The notes beneath the pieces are model-generated. The model saw only the letters and a program-made list of their open reading frames with translations. It ran no database searches and was not told the origin of the DNA. The translations under genes and the position numbers were made by a program. A stretch of DNA of 64,000 nt from Euglena gracilis (taxonomy: Eukaryota > Euglenida > Euglenophyceae > Euglenales), in the NCBI GenBank assembly GCA_039621445.1, contig CP154955.1, positions 8,110,241 to 8,174,240 of the forward strand, in the 5' to 3' direction. Every line of letters starts with the position of its first letter. The first letter of the stretch is position 1. Below, one piece after another: positions 11,568 through 24,300 of this stretch.

Positions 11568-11657
11568 TGCGTCGCGCGACGTACCAAGACCAGTACGGGC
11601 TGTGGGACGAGCTGGAGGTGGTGGAGGAGGGTGGCCCCTTCACCCGCGCGGAGGGCT
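11568..11657 (+). CDS. probable exon, product unknown
   Basis: After the acceptor GGTGCCCAG (AG at 11566-11567) a frame with strong G/C-ended codons reads through ATYQDQYGLWDELEVVEEGG and PFTRAEGYAQ. It then meets either an intron boundary at CCCAG or, four bases later, an in-frame TGA (11672 region), in which case this would be a last exon. The acidic, aromatic composition is protein-like, but I do not recognise a family. It could be part of the same plus-strand gene as the blocks at 5086 and 6901. Confidence 0.55.
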
Positions 11658-11808
11658 ATGCCCAGGCTTGACCTCTGCTTCGGAAAGGCCCGCTTTAACG
11701 CTGCCCCCCAGAAAGCAGGAAACCACAAAAGCGTTCTTTTTGTCCTTTTTTGTTCATTTGTAGTTTTTCAGAAATCTCAGAATTTGACTGCATAACCCCA
11801 ACCCAGTT

Positions 11809-11942
11809 GGATTTGGACTGTTTTGCAAGTTTTTGGACACCAACCATTCAATTTCGGCAGAATTTGCGGGGATTTGGATTTGGACTGTTTTGCAAGTTTT
11901 TGGACACCAACCATTCAATTTCGGCAGAATTTGCGGGGGGTT
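11809..11942. repeat. 67-bp tandem duplication
   Basis: A segment beginning GGATTTGGACTG and containing GGACACCAACCATTC is repeated head to tail with a period of 67 bp and almost no divergence, so the duplication is recent. It lies in non-coding sequence. Confidence 0.9.
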
Positions 11943-13251
11943 TTTTACGGTTTTTTGCGTTGTTTTTATCGAGTGTTCATTTGTATCTCCCGAAAGTTGT
12001 CATTTTGTAGTCTGTACCAGCTAACTTGTCATGTTTGAAATTCAAGGCCTCCCTGGCTGGGATAGTACACCGGGGAGGAGGGTTGGTACCAAATGTGTTG
12101 ACAGAGAACATTCAGAACTTCCAGCAGTGGTAACCTTCGAGGACTCAATTGCAAAGTTTTGAATTTCCAGGCGTGTGTCAATCATTGGATGTGATCCACA
12201 GCCATATTTTCCCCGTTGCTTAGATATCGTGGCGAGTATTGCGCGGTTCGGATCCCGCTTTTGTGGTGCATTCAGTTGCGAGAAACTCAGAGGCAGGGCT
12301 TGCCCTGAGTTCGGGTTCTATCCACCCTCGGGTAAGGAGTTCCCTGAGGTGCAGTCTGGGGTTCTGTATCTGAACACTCCAGAACTCCGGCTTGTGCCAA
12401 CCCGCCCCCCGTTTTCTGAGTATTGTCAAAATGCCATACTTTTGTTCATTCCCTGCTTCTTTTTTTAAAAGCCAGCTTTTCAGCAAGCACTGTTGTTGTT
12501 TTTTTTGGTGAGATATTTCACACAAGTCCGGTCACGTAACAAACAGAAACCCGGCAGAGCCCATCACGTTCGCCGCTCACCAGCCCCCACCCAATTGCCA
12601 GTTTCTGCCCAAACCCCGGCAAAAGGGACGAAGTGTTTTCCGGCTCGTCTCATTTATTCAGCCCCATGTTTGCCATTCAGACAATCATGCACGAGCCTTT
12701 ACACGTGTATCCTTGTTGGTGAATGACTGGTTTTTTCTCCGCATTTGTCTAAGCGCCTGAAATAGTGGACATGGACCTACACCGTAAGAAGAAGTGAAAG
12801 TTCATTTTCCTCTATCGCAAACAATAGCATACATTATCTTCTTTTTATTGGATTCTTTCACTAAGCATACAGGTGCATTTTTTTTTGTTTTTGTGCACCG
12901 TATGTTATATTGCTCCCCCAATAATATTGCGTGTGGGTAACACAAACCAGTCACATGCTTTGGGTACAGTACAAAACTGTTAAAAATCAAAGGATTCCTG
13001 ACCACATTTCCCAAAATTTCCATCAGTTTTGGCACCCTTTGGTCATTACTCGTTACTCCTTACTGGTCGACCGCACAAGGTGAGGTGGGTCCAGAGCCAA
13101 AAAGCATTCTTCGGTAGCGAATTTTTTTTCAAAGAAAACCAGAAACCTTATTGTTATGGGATTCTGGTCGGCGAAAATCCTGACTTGAGCTTATCCCAAA
13201 AAAAATTCCATTAATTTTCACAGAATGTTGGCCCATGCCTTTTTTTTGCAG

Positions 13252-13547
13252 TGGGTTTTGGATTCCATCTGTTTGTCGAGGGTATGGCGCTGCTCGATCC
13301 GGACGCCACCCTCGCCACTGCGGAGCTACTCGGCTGGTGACGCACCCGCGGACGCGCATCACCAGACAACCAGTGCCAGAACGCTGGCCAGGGGAACATA
13401 GCCAGCCGGCCAGAGGAGCACACCTCCATCCTGCTCCAGCCTGTCTCTCGCGTCACAAAGTTGGCTGAACACTTCCTGGATGAGGTGTTCATCCAGGGGG
13501 TCATTATCAATTATTTGGCCGCTTCAGCCCCAGACGGGACAAGCTGA
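13252..13547 (+). pseudogene. 98-codon frame interrupted by one in-frame TGA; exon, relic or recoded gene
   Basis: A long pyrimidine tract and acceptor (TTTTTTTGCAG, AG at 13250-13251) lead into a frame reading GFGFHLFVEGMALLDPDATL. The frame hits TGA at 13338-13340, then continues in the same register through TSILLQPVSRVTKLAEHF and LDEVFIQGVIINYL to a second TGA at 13545-13547. Both halves have coding-like codon use. Explanations include a decayed gene, a short unspliced intron with unusual ends, or a recoded TGA. I do not recognise the protein. Confidence 0.4.
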
Positions 13548-15316
13548 TTGCGTGTCGCTGGTTCTTCGTTGCTGTATCTGCCAGCGCTTTTGTTCCCAAA
13601 GTGGACCAATTTTTGCCAAAATATGGCCATTTTTTTTATGTTTTTCCTATGAATTTTTCGTTGACTGCGCTTGGACAGGAAGTTTTTTTTGTTAAAGATC
13701 TCGCTGGTATTTGTTATTGCCTATCTTCTAGACACAATTTCAGAGGAGAGGGATGTCAGCAGGTTTTTCTTTTCTTTTCTTTTCTTTTTTCTCTTTTGGT
13801 GGTTGACCCCACAGTTCTGACGAGGGGATCCCCCCCCCCCGGTAAATTGTCTTCCCCACGAAACTGTCCTCTACAAAATCAGGAATAGGAATCTGTCTCC
13901 ATCCTTTGCACCTCCTGACCTGCCTGCCAGCTTTGAGGATTTGCATATTTTTAAATTTCCCGAATTGTCGAAACGTCGAAATTCGCAACAAAGAAGGTCC
14001 GCTTTTTAACCCCTGAGTCCAAGAGCCTGAGCGCTGACTTGTAACGTTAGGAAGTTGTCACCTGGGCTCACGTTTGAGGACAGCCGCCCTGGGTTGCAAA
14101 TGAGTTTTCCAACAGTGGGGTGTCCATGGGTGTGGTTGGAGACTGCAGTCGGCTTCAAACAAGGGGCATTTTTTTAGGGTAAATTTCAAAAATTTAAGGT
14201 GTTGAATGCATTTTTTTTACCGGCATCGCTGGAATATTGTCCATCCGAAACAAAAAGGGGTTCTCGACTTCGATTTTGATTTTGGACCCAGTTGGATGCC
14301 AGGATGGCCCTTGGACTTCCCTTCCAAAAAAGGCGCCTTAAAGATTTAAAAATGCCATAACAAACCTTAAAAAAACCTTAGCATTTTTTCCCCGGAGTTG
14401 GCTTGCGTCTTCATTTTCTCCTCGAACCTCTGCAAATTTGCTTGCCTCAAACGTCCAGGAAATTCTCCAGCTTGGCATCCCTACTTTAGTTACAGGTCAG
14501 GGTTTCTTTTTAAGGGAGAGGGTTAGCGTTAGAGGGCTGGACAGGAGGCTTGGGGAGAGGGGAGTCGGTCGCCCCTCCACTCACACATCCCCCCCTTGTC
14601 CCTTGTCCTTAACACAGTTGGTCCATGACCTCCCCCCGTGTCAACCGCATTTTCCCCGTACCCAAAGTCCGTACCCCGTACCCATTTTCTTTATGTTATA
14701 GTGCACATGACACGGCGTTTCCATGACACCCCCCCCGTGTCAACTGCATTTTCCCTGTCTTTTTGGCATGTGAAGGACAAAGGGGAGGGGAATGTAGCAC
14801 TTTACAGGAAAGACACACCTGGCACCAAAACGAAGAACAGGAATAAGTGGTTCAGGATATAGCTTCATCTCACCCCCAGGGTGGGCACTTTTTCACGGGT
14901 CCAAAACCACCCACCACTTTTTTCGAGAAAGGTGGTCGAACCGGATACCCAACAAAATCAGACCTGCAGTAATGCTTTACAATTGTCATTTATGCAAACC
15001 AACAACTTTTTTGACCCGAAAATTGACCTCCGAAGGCCAAAAAGATCCGTCACCGTTCAGCCGTCCGAAATAAAACTCGTCGATCCCGATGGGGCTTCCA
15101 GCAGCCTCTTTCCAGCCAGCCCAAATTTTCCCGCCTTTGAGCTTCCCCCCCCCCCCCCCGCAAGGGTCACTCAGCGACGCCCTGGTCCGAAATATATTTA
15201 ACACCTGTCGCCCCCGAAGGGGGGGTCAGCCGGCAGCCTTTCTTCCAGCCAGCCTGGCCTTTCGAGCCTCTGACCTGGATTTCCTTCAGCGGCGAGGCCC
15301 ACGCCCCAGGCGTCCC
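13548..15316. other. intergenic region upstream of dihydropyrimidinase
   Basis: No exon was found here. The stretch contains C- and G-tracts, a TTTTCTTTTC microsatellite at 13765-13800, and a repeat of CCCCCCGTGTCAACNGCATTTTCC near 14630-14655 and 14729-14755. Confidence 0.4.
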
Positions 15317-15332
15317 GTCCCCCTCCCTGCAG
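15317..15332 (+). promoter_or_regulatory. candidate spliced-leader trans-splice acceptor for dihydropyrimidinase
   Basis: The C-rich pyrimidine tract GTCCCCCTCCCTGCAG ends with AG at 15331-15332, just 18 bases before the ATG at 15351. No upstream in-frame exon is needed, so this AG is best explained as the site where a spliced leader is joined, as is general in euglenids. Confidence 0.5.
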
Positions 15333-15350
15333 CCTCCCCGTCCTCCGATT

Positions 15351-18300
15351 ATGGCCGGCGCCGGCCCCGCCCCCCAGCTGCTGCTCGTCCAGGGGGGCGT
15401 CGTCGTCAACGAGGACCGCCAGTGGGCGGCGGACGTGCTGGTCGTCGACGGCCGCGTCGCCGCGGTGGGCAAGCCCCGCCCGGCAGGATCAGCCCCCCCC
15501 CCCCAGTAGGATCAGCCCCCCCCTCCCGGTAGGATCAGCCCCTTCCCCCGGTGGAATCAGCTCCCCCTTGGTAGGATCAGCCCCGCCCGGTAGGATCAGC
15601 CCCCCTTCTTGCCGAGAGTCCGCACCCCCAACGGGGGGGGGGGTAGGTCGGGCAGGCGGGTAAAAATTATCAACATCCGTTTTGCTACGTTGTACGTCCG
15701 TCGGCTGCAAACCGGCGATCGAAGGCGGGCAGAATGACAGTTGCTGCCAAAGTTTGGCACACGCGTCCATTCCGGCTCTGCCACGCTGTTTTTCACCGTG
15801 TCCTCCGCCTCTCTTGGCCCCCACCCTCCCATTCCCTTTTTGCCATCGCCGTTCCGCCTGTCGCCCGTGCCCGGCGGGGCTTGGTGGAGGGGCCTGGCCT
15901 GCCCGTCCCCCCGGGGGCCCTCGTGGTGGAGGCTGCGGGCCGGTACGTCCTGCCCGGCGGCATCGACCCGCGTCCAGCCACGGCTTGCTGCCCCTAACTC
16001 GGCGTGTTTTTTTTTTCCAGGTCGCCCGCAGCAACAGCCCGCACCTCAGGTTCAGATTTGGCTTGCAAGCGTTTGACTTCTGGCCTATTTTGGTGGGCGG
16101 CGGGGGAGAGTTTCGGCCACGAAACGATCGCTTTGAATATGCCACTGGTGGGGGTGGGGTCATCTCTCGCCCCCCACTCCCTGGACCGGAGCCGCTCCTT
16201 TCCAATGTGCTTTTATATCAAACCCTGCTTTTTGTCAAGTGGAGTGAGAAGCGAATTCAGAATGCCAAATGCTCCTAAATATGTCTTTTTTTCTTTTGAT
16301 GATGATTATTTTTGACCACCCCCTCCCTACCAGGCGGGACGTGTCAGCGTGTCTTTTGCTGTCTGTAATTGTGCAAATTAGACTCTGATTTGCCTGTAGT
16401 GAACGGCAATTTGTGTGTGTTGCTGGTCTGCATTGATCTGCATCAGTGTATGGCATCTGCAGCCTGCGCTGACCCCACACCCATTGCCAGCTCCCTTTTA
16501 TGGGCACCGTCGCATCCAGGGCCGGAGCCCTTTTGCTTTGCACGATGTCAGCCCTTTTCAAAATGCTAGGGAAAATCGCTTGAAATACCAACCGATGGGC
16601 GATTGTTTCTGCCAGAAAGCTCTTTATACACAGTGTGTGTTTTGAGCGACCAGTCGTCTGGTGATTTTTGATTTGTTTTTTTCTTATTTTTCCCCGAAAA
16701 TCAAGTATATATTTGAGGTTTAAATTGAGGGAATTTGAATTGAAAAAGGACAATTGTGTGAAATATTTTTTAAAATTCATGGGGGAATATGTAAGCTGCA
16801 TATTTTCCTTTTTTTACATAATGAAACATTTGCAAAAAAAAACCGAATGTTTGCATTTTTTGACATATTGTGCTTTTGCAGTTTTCATTTTTTTACGTTG
16901 ACAGTAGTAGCATAATGAAATATAAGTGCACACAAACGGGAAATGTAACCATGTTACTGTGCAAGTTTGCACCCGCTTCTTCCCAGAGGCAGAGGTGAAA
17001 ATTTTGTTCCCAGTCCCTCCAGCAGAAAATTGTACAGCCCCACCAGGTCCTAAAGAGACACAGGGCATTTTTTATTAATTTTTTTTGCGTTTTTTGCATT
17101 TCAGGTGCCTTTTTTGAAAGAATTGAATTTGAAATTTTGAATTTGAAAAAAAAATATTGAAAAGCAGTACGTAAAGCAAGGCAGTGCACTATCGGGAATA
17201 GAACCGCAAGCATTCAGCACGCATAGAAGCACATTTCAAATGGACCAGAGCAGCTGCGCCGTTCAAAATTCGCCCTGAGAATTTATTTGTCCGCGGCGTG
17301 GTAAGGCTCCCCCTGGCGGGGGCAGACGACTTCAACGTCGGCACCCAAGCGGCGGTCGCCGGGGGCACCACCCTCACCCCATTGCTTGCTCTGTGTCCGA
17401 CGGAGCTAACTACGGCGCAAAGCGAGCAGGCCGCGGTGGCCGGGTTTGGCCGCCCAGCTTCTGAAGCGACAGCTGGTGAACAAATGCAAATGGAAACGGG
17501 CCGCAGGACAAACACATTTATGATCAAATGAGATTGAAAAAGGTTGTAAATTTTGTATTGATTGAAAAATGTAAAATTTTCCTGCATCGTTGTGAATGTG
17601 GTCTCCGTCCCCCCCCCCCCAGGAAACTTCCCCCCAGGAAATTGTCATACCTGAAAACGTGTCAAAGTCCCACCTGGAAATTGTCAGGTGGATATGACCC
17701 CATTCGATGCACGGGATGGGGGGTGACAGATTGCTTTCATACAGTTTTGGAGAGTTTTTTTTTAAAAAAAACTAGAAACTGATCCCTGGGGGGGGGGGGG
17801 GCTCGGTCAGCGATGGGATGGCCTCGATGCTGATCGACTTCGTGATGCCGAAGAAGGGGCAGTCGTTGCTGGAGGCGTTCCGCCAGTGGCAGGCATGGGC
17901 CGCGCCGAAGGTGAACTGTGGCCGTGGCCCGCCCCGTCACCGAAAACGGCCGGGTGGGTCTCCCGGAAACCCCTTCAGACATGCCCCGGGACTTCTTCAT
18001 GTTCCCCCTCCCCTGTGCCCATCGAGAGCAATTCCTTTCCAGATAAGTGTTATTGTGTCCGGTTCCTGTCAAGCATGCCGGGTGACAGCTTAATTTGAGG
18101 GGGTGGAATCAGGAGGAAGCTTTGAGCCGTCCTGTGGCCCCTCTTCCTGGGAATAATCCTCTTTGGTTGGATTGGAGCAGAGATTTTTTTAAGTTTCGTG
18201 ACCCAGTGGGAGCAGGTGGGTGGGTGGGTGGGTGGGTGGGTGGGTGGGTGGGTCCTGGCGGAGCCCCTCCCCCCCTGAAAATGGGATCGGGACCAGGGGG

Positions 18301-21300
18301 GTACCCCTCCGAAGGTTGGGTTTTCCTATTTTGGACCCTATTTTGTAATATCCTAAAATCCTATTTTGAAATTTACCCCCAAAAAACAAAAGTGGGTCCT
18401 CCGAGCCCCCTCAGGGGTGGGTGGGTTGGTTTGTCCAGACCCCTCCCAGGTCCTAAAAAAACTTCCAGACTCGTGAATGGTGTGGCCGGCGCCTTTTCAT
18501 GGAAGGACAAACTCCAGCAGCAGGATGAAGAAAAACGGAAGGACGATGTGTGCGAAGGGTCACGCGCGGGACTATGGCTTTCACGTTGCGGTGACGTGGT
18601 GGAGTGCGCAGGTGTGTTCAGTTGGCCTGTTCCCGACCCCCTATCCCACGGTGTGCGATCGAAGAGATGCCATGCAAGGGGCGGGAGAGGGGGAGGGGGC
18701 AGACCAACACCCCCCACCCGAATTCGCAGAGTATTGAAATGATCTTTTTGAATTACAATTTAATTTTAAAATGACCCTTCTTTTGGCTTTTGGCCATTCA
18801 TTTTGTCAAACCCCTACATGTATTTTGTAAGTTTGGGCCCCGGGGGGAGGTGGCTGGGGAGGATCCCTAGCTCGGTCTTAGTCGTCTTTAAAAAAATTCC
18901 CTACCCCCTGAGGCCTGTTTTAGCATCGCCAGTTAGTGTTGCTTCACACTTGTCTTTCCGTGGCCTCCCCAGGTGGCTGAGGAGATGGGGGTATTGGTGC
19001 GCGACCACGGTGTCAGTTCCTTCAAAATGTTTATGGCGTTCAGGGCAGCGCTGTGGCCAGAAAGGGGGCACTCCTCATTCCTGGTCATTTGCCGCTCGCA
19101 TTCTTTTTCCTGGTTGTGGTGTAATTGCCTTGGAGCTTTGGTTGGCCAAGGCATTGTCTCCGGGTGGCTGGAATGTAGACTGGTTTCCGCCTCAGATTCT
19201 CCGCGGAGTGCAGCCAGAAAAATGGCCGAAGTGACCCACCGGCATGGCACTGGCGGATGGCACTGGTTTTAGGTATGAAAGTACCTCCTCTCAAGGCGGG
19301 GCAGAATTTGCATGGGATGACTGAAAGGACTGCGGCGTGACCCTGGGGGGGGGGGGCGCTGCCATGCGGGCGTACAAGAACGTTCTGATGCTGACGGACG
19401 AGGAGCTGTACTGCGCCTTCCAGCGGTGCAAGGAGCTTGGGGCCATTGCCCAGGTGTTGTTTGGCTCAGCTATCCCGCCCTTCTTTTGTTGTGCCGGAGA
19501 ACTCTGGTGCCCGCCCAGTCCCTGTCAGGGTCCGTTTCTCTGCAGCTGCCCAACCCACCGCCCAACGCCAACATCCCACGTAAGGTGTTTCCGGGGGGCG
19601 GTGACTTATCAGTCTCCACATGTCAGATGTGATGCATTGGGTCAATTTGATGGGTTGGGTTTTTCTTTGGGAGGGGCGGGCAAATTGTTTTGGGAAACGT
19701 TGACCGACCGTCAAACCCGTCGTGGAACTCATCCTGTTCAGCTCTTTCGCCCGATGATTTCCTCCGCCGAGTTTTCTTTGGAACCACATTTTAATACCCC
19801 AGTATGGGGTTTAATAACACAGCCTCCAAGGTGGTGGGACTCTTTGCATTTCTGAAGAGGCTGGCTTGGCTTGGGGCAGAAGAGCAATGTGTTCCAGCTT
19901 GCTCCCTCCGTGCGAATCAAAACGTTTGCCCCACAGTTCCCCCCCCCCGAGCTGTTCCCAAGGGGTGAAGGGAATATCTCTTGGCAAATGGGCTTAAAAT
20001 TGACCTTTTTTTGCGAACATCCAAAGAGTTGCCAAAAACAACCCCTTTTGGACTGTCCGAGATTTGCCGTCTTATTTTTGACGAGATTTGCCATGCTGCT
20101 CTTCGAATTTATGCGACGTTAGATTGGCCACTGGCAGGCACCTATGGCCGACCAGGGCCGACCAGGGCCGACCAGGGCCGACCAGGGCCGACCAGGGCCG
20201 ACTATGAGTTTCAGGACCCCCGTAGGTGGGGGTTCCGACCAGGGCCGACCAGGGCCGACCAGGGCCGACCAGGGCCGACCAGGGCCGACCAGGGCCGACT
20301 TGCATGTGGTTGGCCGACGGAAGGGGAATGGATGAAGGAATTCAGCAGCTTTCCCTCTGGACCAAGCACCTCTGATGATGCTGGGCGATGCTGGGCGATG
20401 CAGGGCGATGCTGGCCCGGCAGCATCGACCGCGGGTTACCGCAGCCGACCGCAGCCGAATGCACCCGAACGCACCCGACCGCGCAACTTTTTTCTAATTG
20501 ATGTCAATTTTTCAGTGAGAATGAGGAATTAGGCTCATTTTTATCCCAGATTTTGAGATTTTTCTGGCTCATCTGGCTCATGTTGTCACTTTTGGCTGCT
20601 TTTGGTCGCTTTTGGCCTTTTAGGTCGCTTTTGTCCCCTATTGGCCCATTTGTCACCATAATTCACCAATTTTGACCTATTTTGACGATTTTTGGCCATT
20701 TTTTGCGCACTTCTTGTAATTTTGGGCCATTTTGTCCTGCTCTTGGGCCATTTTTGACCATTTAAAGCCATTTTCGGCTTTTTTTTTGTTATTTTGCCCA
20801 TTTTTTTGGTCTCTTTTTGGTCCAATTTGACCATTTTTGAGCATTTTGCGCCAGGTGCAGCTTCTGGATTTGCAAAAACAGTGGCCAAAACAGCTTTTCT
20901 TTGGCTTTTGCCCACTTTTGGCCATTTTTAACCATTTTCAGCCGACCGCAGTCACTGATTTGGCAAATATTGGGCTAATTTGGGTCAATATGAGCATATT
21001 TTATGGCATTTTGGCCATTTTGTGCTCTTTTGGTAATTTTGGGTCATTTTTCACAATCTTTTTTTCTGTGACGGATACCCCCACCTATGGCCGACTATTT
21101 GCCGACCAGGGCCGACCAGGGCCGACCAGGGCCGACCAGGGCCGACCAGGGCCGACCAGGGCCGACCAGAGCACCAAAATGGGAAGTGACCATAGGTGCC
21201 TGGCCACTGGATCTGACACTGTCTTGGTGAAGTTGGTCAGCTGGAGCTGGGGTCCGGACGATTGCTTTCCGTCAAACCGTGCCATGAAGCTGCATTTCTG

Positions 21301-24300
21301 GAGTTGCACATTCTGTTTGGAATATTCTTGTATATTTCCGTTTTTTATTTGCAGACAAGACAGCACAAAAGCTCAAATCCATGAAGGTTTTGTTTTGAGT
21401 CTTGCTTGCATTTTGGTTATTCGTTGTGATTTTGTCAAATTGTCAGGAAAGAAACATATTTTTTTTTGCGCAAAAGTGATGGTGGGAGTGACTACATCAC
21501 TCCATTGTCACCGGTGGTTCATGTTGCGTTTTCCATGTTCAAAAACGAGAGCACCTCCCCCACCCCAGGTACACGCGGAGAACGGCGACATCGTGGATAT
21601 CGGGCAGCGAAAGTGCCTGGAATTAGGCATCACCGGCCCGGAGGGCCACGAGCTCTCAGCCAGGCCTCGACCCCCGAACAGTTTTCGGCCTCGACTGTCC
21701 CGCTCTTACACTGAGTCACCACATCTACGCCTTCCCCGTGGAGAGCTGTCACACCTGTGAAGGTGTCTCACCGTGTCGAGGAGTTGAGGATGTCGAGGAA
21801 TTGAGGGTTTCCAGTGGTGGCCATGGATCCGGTGGCAGAGGCAAAAATGGGAAGGTTTCAGCGTTTTCCTTCTCATAATGTCCTCCACTTAACTTTGATT
21901 AGATTTAGAGCTAGGGCTAGTGTCAGGGTTAGGGTTAGGGTTAGGGTTAGGATTATCCTTCAAAAAAAAGTTCGCAGAAGGGCTAATTAAGCGCAAATGA
22001 GGACAGGGGGAATGGGATCAATAACTTGAGGCAAGTGCACGGCCCTCTTCTGGGGGGTGACCTGCCGTAGAGGCCGGAGGATGTGGAGGCGGAGGCCACC
22101 CACCGAGCGATTATGATTGCGGACCAGGTCAACGTACCACTGCAAGCCGCTGTACCTTCCCATCGTGCCTCAGTGGTCATTTCTTCACCTCCCATCAGCT
22201 GCCTTGTCATAATCCATATCCACCCACATCATTCAGTCTAAGCACAGAAATTCACACCAATTTGTGTGTGCGTGTGCGCGTGCGCGCGTGAATGCGAGCG
22301 TGCGTGTGTGCGTCAGTATGTGCGCGCATCTGTGTGTGGTTGGTGGGTGGGTGTGTGTGTGTGTGTGTTTGCATCCACGCGCTCGTTTGCAGATTTACAC
22401 CAGTGGGCCAGCACACAGCACGGCACTCTTCGCATTTTGGGTGAAGCCCACCTGCCCGCCACAAACCGACCAAGGAGGAACCAACCATTTTCTGGCCCAC
22501 CCCCAAAACCGGAGAGCGGGAAGGGGGTTCTGCCTCTTTGCAACTTTGCGACAGCAGCTTGCCCCCTGCTGTACGTGGTCCACGTCATGTCCAAGGCCGC
22601 CGCACAGGTGGTGCGGGACGCCCGGCGGGCCGGCAAGCGGGTGTACGGGGAGCCCATTGCTGCCGGACTGGGGGCTGAGGCTGCATGGTATTGGAGTTCA
22701 TTTCCCTCGGGGGGGGGGGTATTTTGCGCTTCGACTGGCCCCCGGTGGCTTGACTTGATTTGGGGAACGTTTGTGACAATTTCACTGGAAGTATCACTGC
22801 CGTTGCAAGTCTCAACGCAGCCATTTTTCAGGCAGCCAAAATTCTTTTAAAAAAAATGCAATGGGGATGGTGCATCTTTCGCCAAATCCAATAAGGAGTC
22901 TGAAGACATAGAACCAAGATGAATGACAGTAGACTGGTCTTTGAAGCCACAGGCAGTTTCTTTAAAAAAAAAATACTTCTTTTCTGAATCTGGGTTAATC
23001 GGGGTGCCAACTTTTTTGATAATAAATTTTTTTTGGCAAAGTCTTGAAATTATTTTTCAAAACTCTCCCCTTCGCTGCAACTCTTGCGCTGCTGAGTTTA
23101 TCAACTCTTTTCATACTTTTACATAACCCCCCAAATAATAAATCGCCCAAATAATAACCCCCCCAAATAATAAAACCTTCTGAGGACAGACCCAAATAAT
23201 TTACCCCCCCCTCTGAAGGACAAAAAAAATAATCAAAAATTAGCAGAAATGTTGTAAAGAAATCACAAAAATGGATACCCGCCCCCCCCCAGGCAATTGG
23301 CGCCCCCGGGCAATTGTCACCCTTGGCTGTGCCGGCCAATTTGTCACCCCGGGAAATTGTCACCCCCTCCGTGCTGCCCAATTTGTCACCCCCCCCACAG
23401 AAGATGTTTGTGAACTTTCTTTTCGCGGACACGACTCGATTGATGCTCTATTTCGCTACAACGTGCTGAGAAATGTCACACACCAAATGCTCTGCACAAT
23501 ATCACAACCATAGCTGCATTTTTGCGTGTTCACTGGTGTTTCAGATGGTGTTCTTGGTCGTTTGGATTTAACGTGGCCCACATGGCTGGGCAATTTTTTT
23601 TGAAACGACGCCCCCGGGCAATTGTCACCCCTCTCTGTGCTGGCCAAATTGTCACCCCGGGAAATTGTCACCCCCCTCCGTGCTGCCCGATTTGTCGCGC
23701 GACAATTGCCCGGCGGGGGGGGGGGTAAGATTGGTGCAGAAAATATGCCAAAAAAGCAGGGGTTTTTGGTTCTATTTTGAATTCGAACTTTTTGACCAAA
23801 TGATAACCCCCCAAATAATAAAAACCCCCCTGGACCCCGACTTCGAGTGTCCAAATAATAAACTGGGGGTTCTTTATTTTTAGGGGGGTTATTTATTTAC
23901 TTGTCAGAATATCATGATTTTTCGTGATCTAAACGTTTTCTGTTGTTTGTGTTTGACAGTGTTTACACTCAAATACGTATTCCTGACACATGCATCCTCA
24001 TTGACGACAGATGGCACACACCTCTTTGACTGTTGTTGGCGGGACGCGGCGGCTTATGTAATGTCCCCACCACTGCGACCGGACCCCTGCGTGAAGCATT
24101 TCCTGATGGACCTACTGGCAACCGGTGTGTCTGTGTACAGGCATTTGTGTATGTGTGTGGGTGGGTTTGGATGTGTGCACACGTGCGCCCATGCACGCAT
24201 GGCGTAAGTGTATTGATTTTGCTGTTCGTTCTGTCATTTTTTGACCTTCCTGATTCGTTGGTTACTGATTGGTTTTCTCGGAGTGACTGATTTACTTTTG

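Noticed and set aside
12175-12525. Overlapping plus (98-codon) and minus (101-codon) open frames
   Set aside because: Neither strand shows a recognised motif, and acceptor and donor sites do not frame either one; left uncalled.
18095-18742. 215-codon frame overlapping the exon at 18570
   Set aside because: It reads the dihydropyrimidinase exon in the wrong frame and crosses a GGGT microsatellite; the conserved protein fixes the correct frame.
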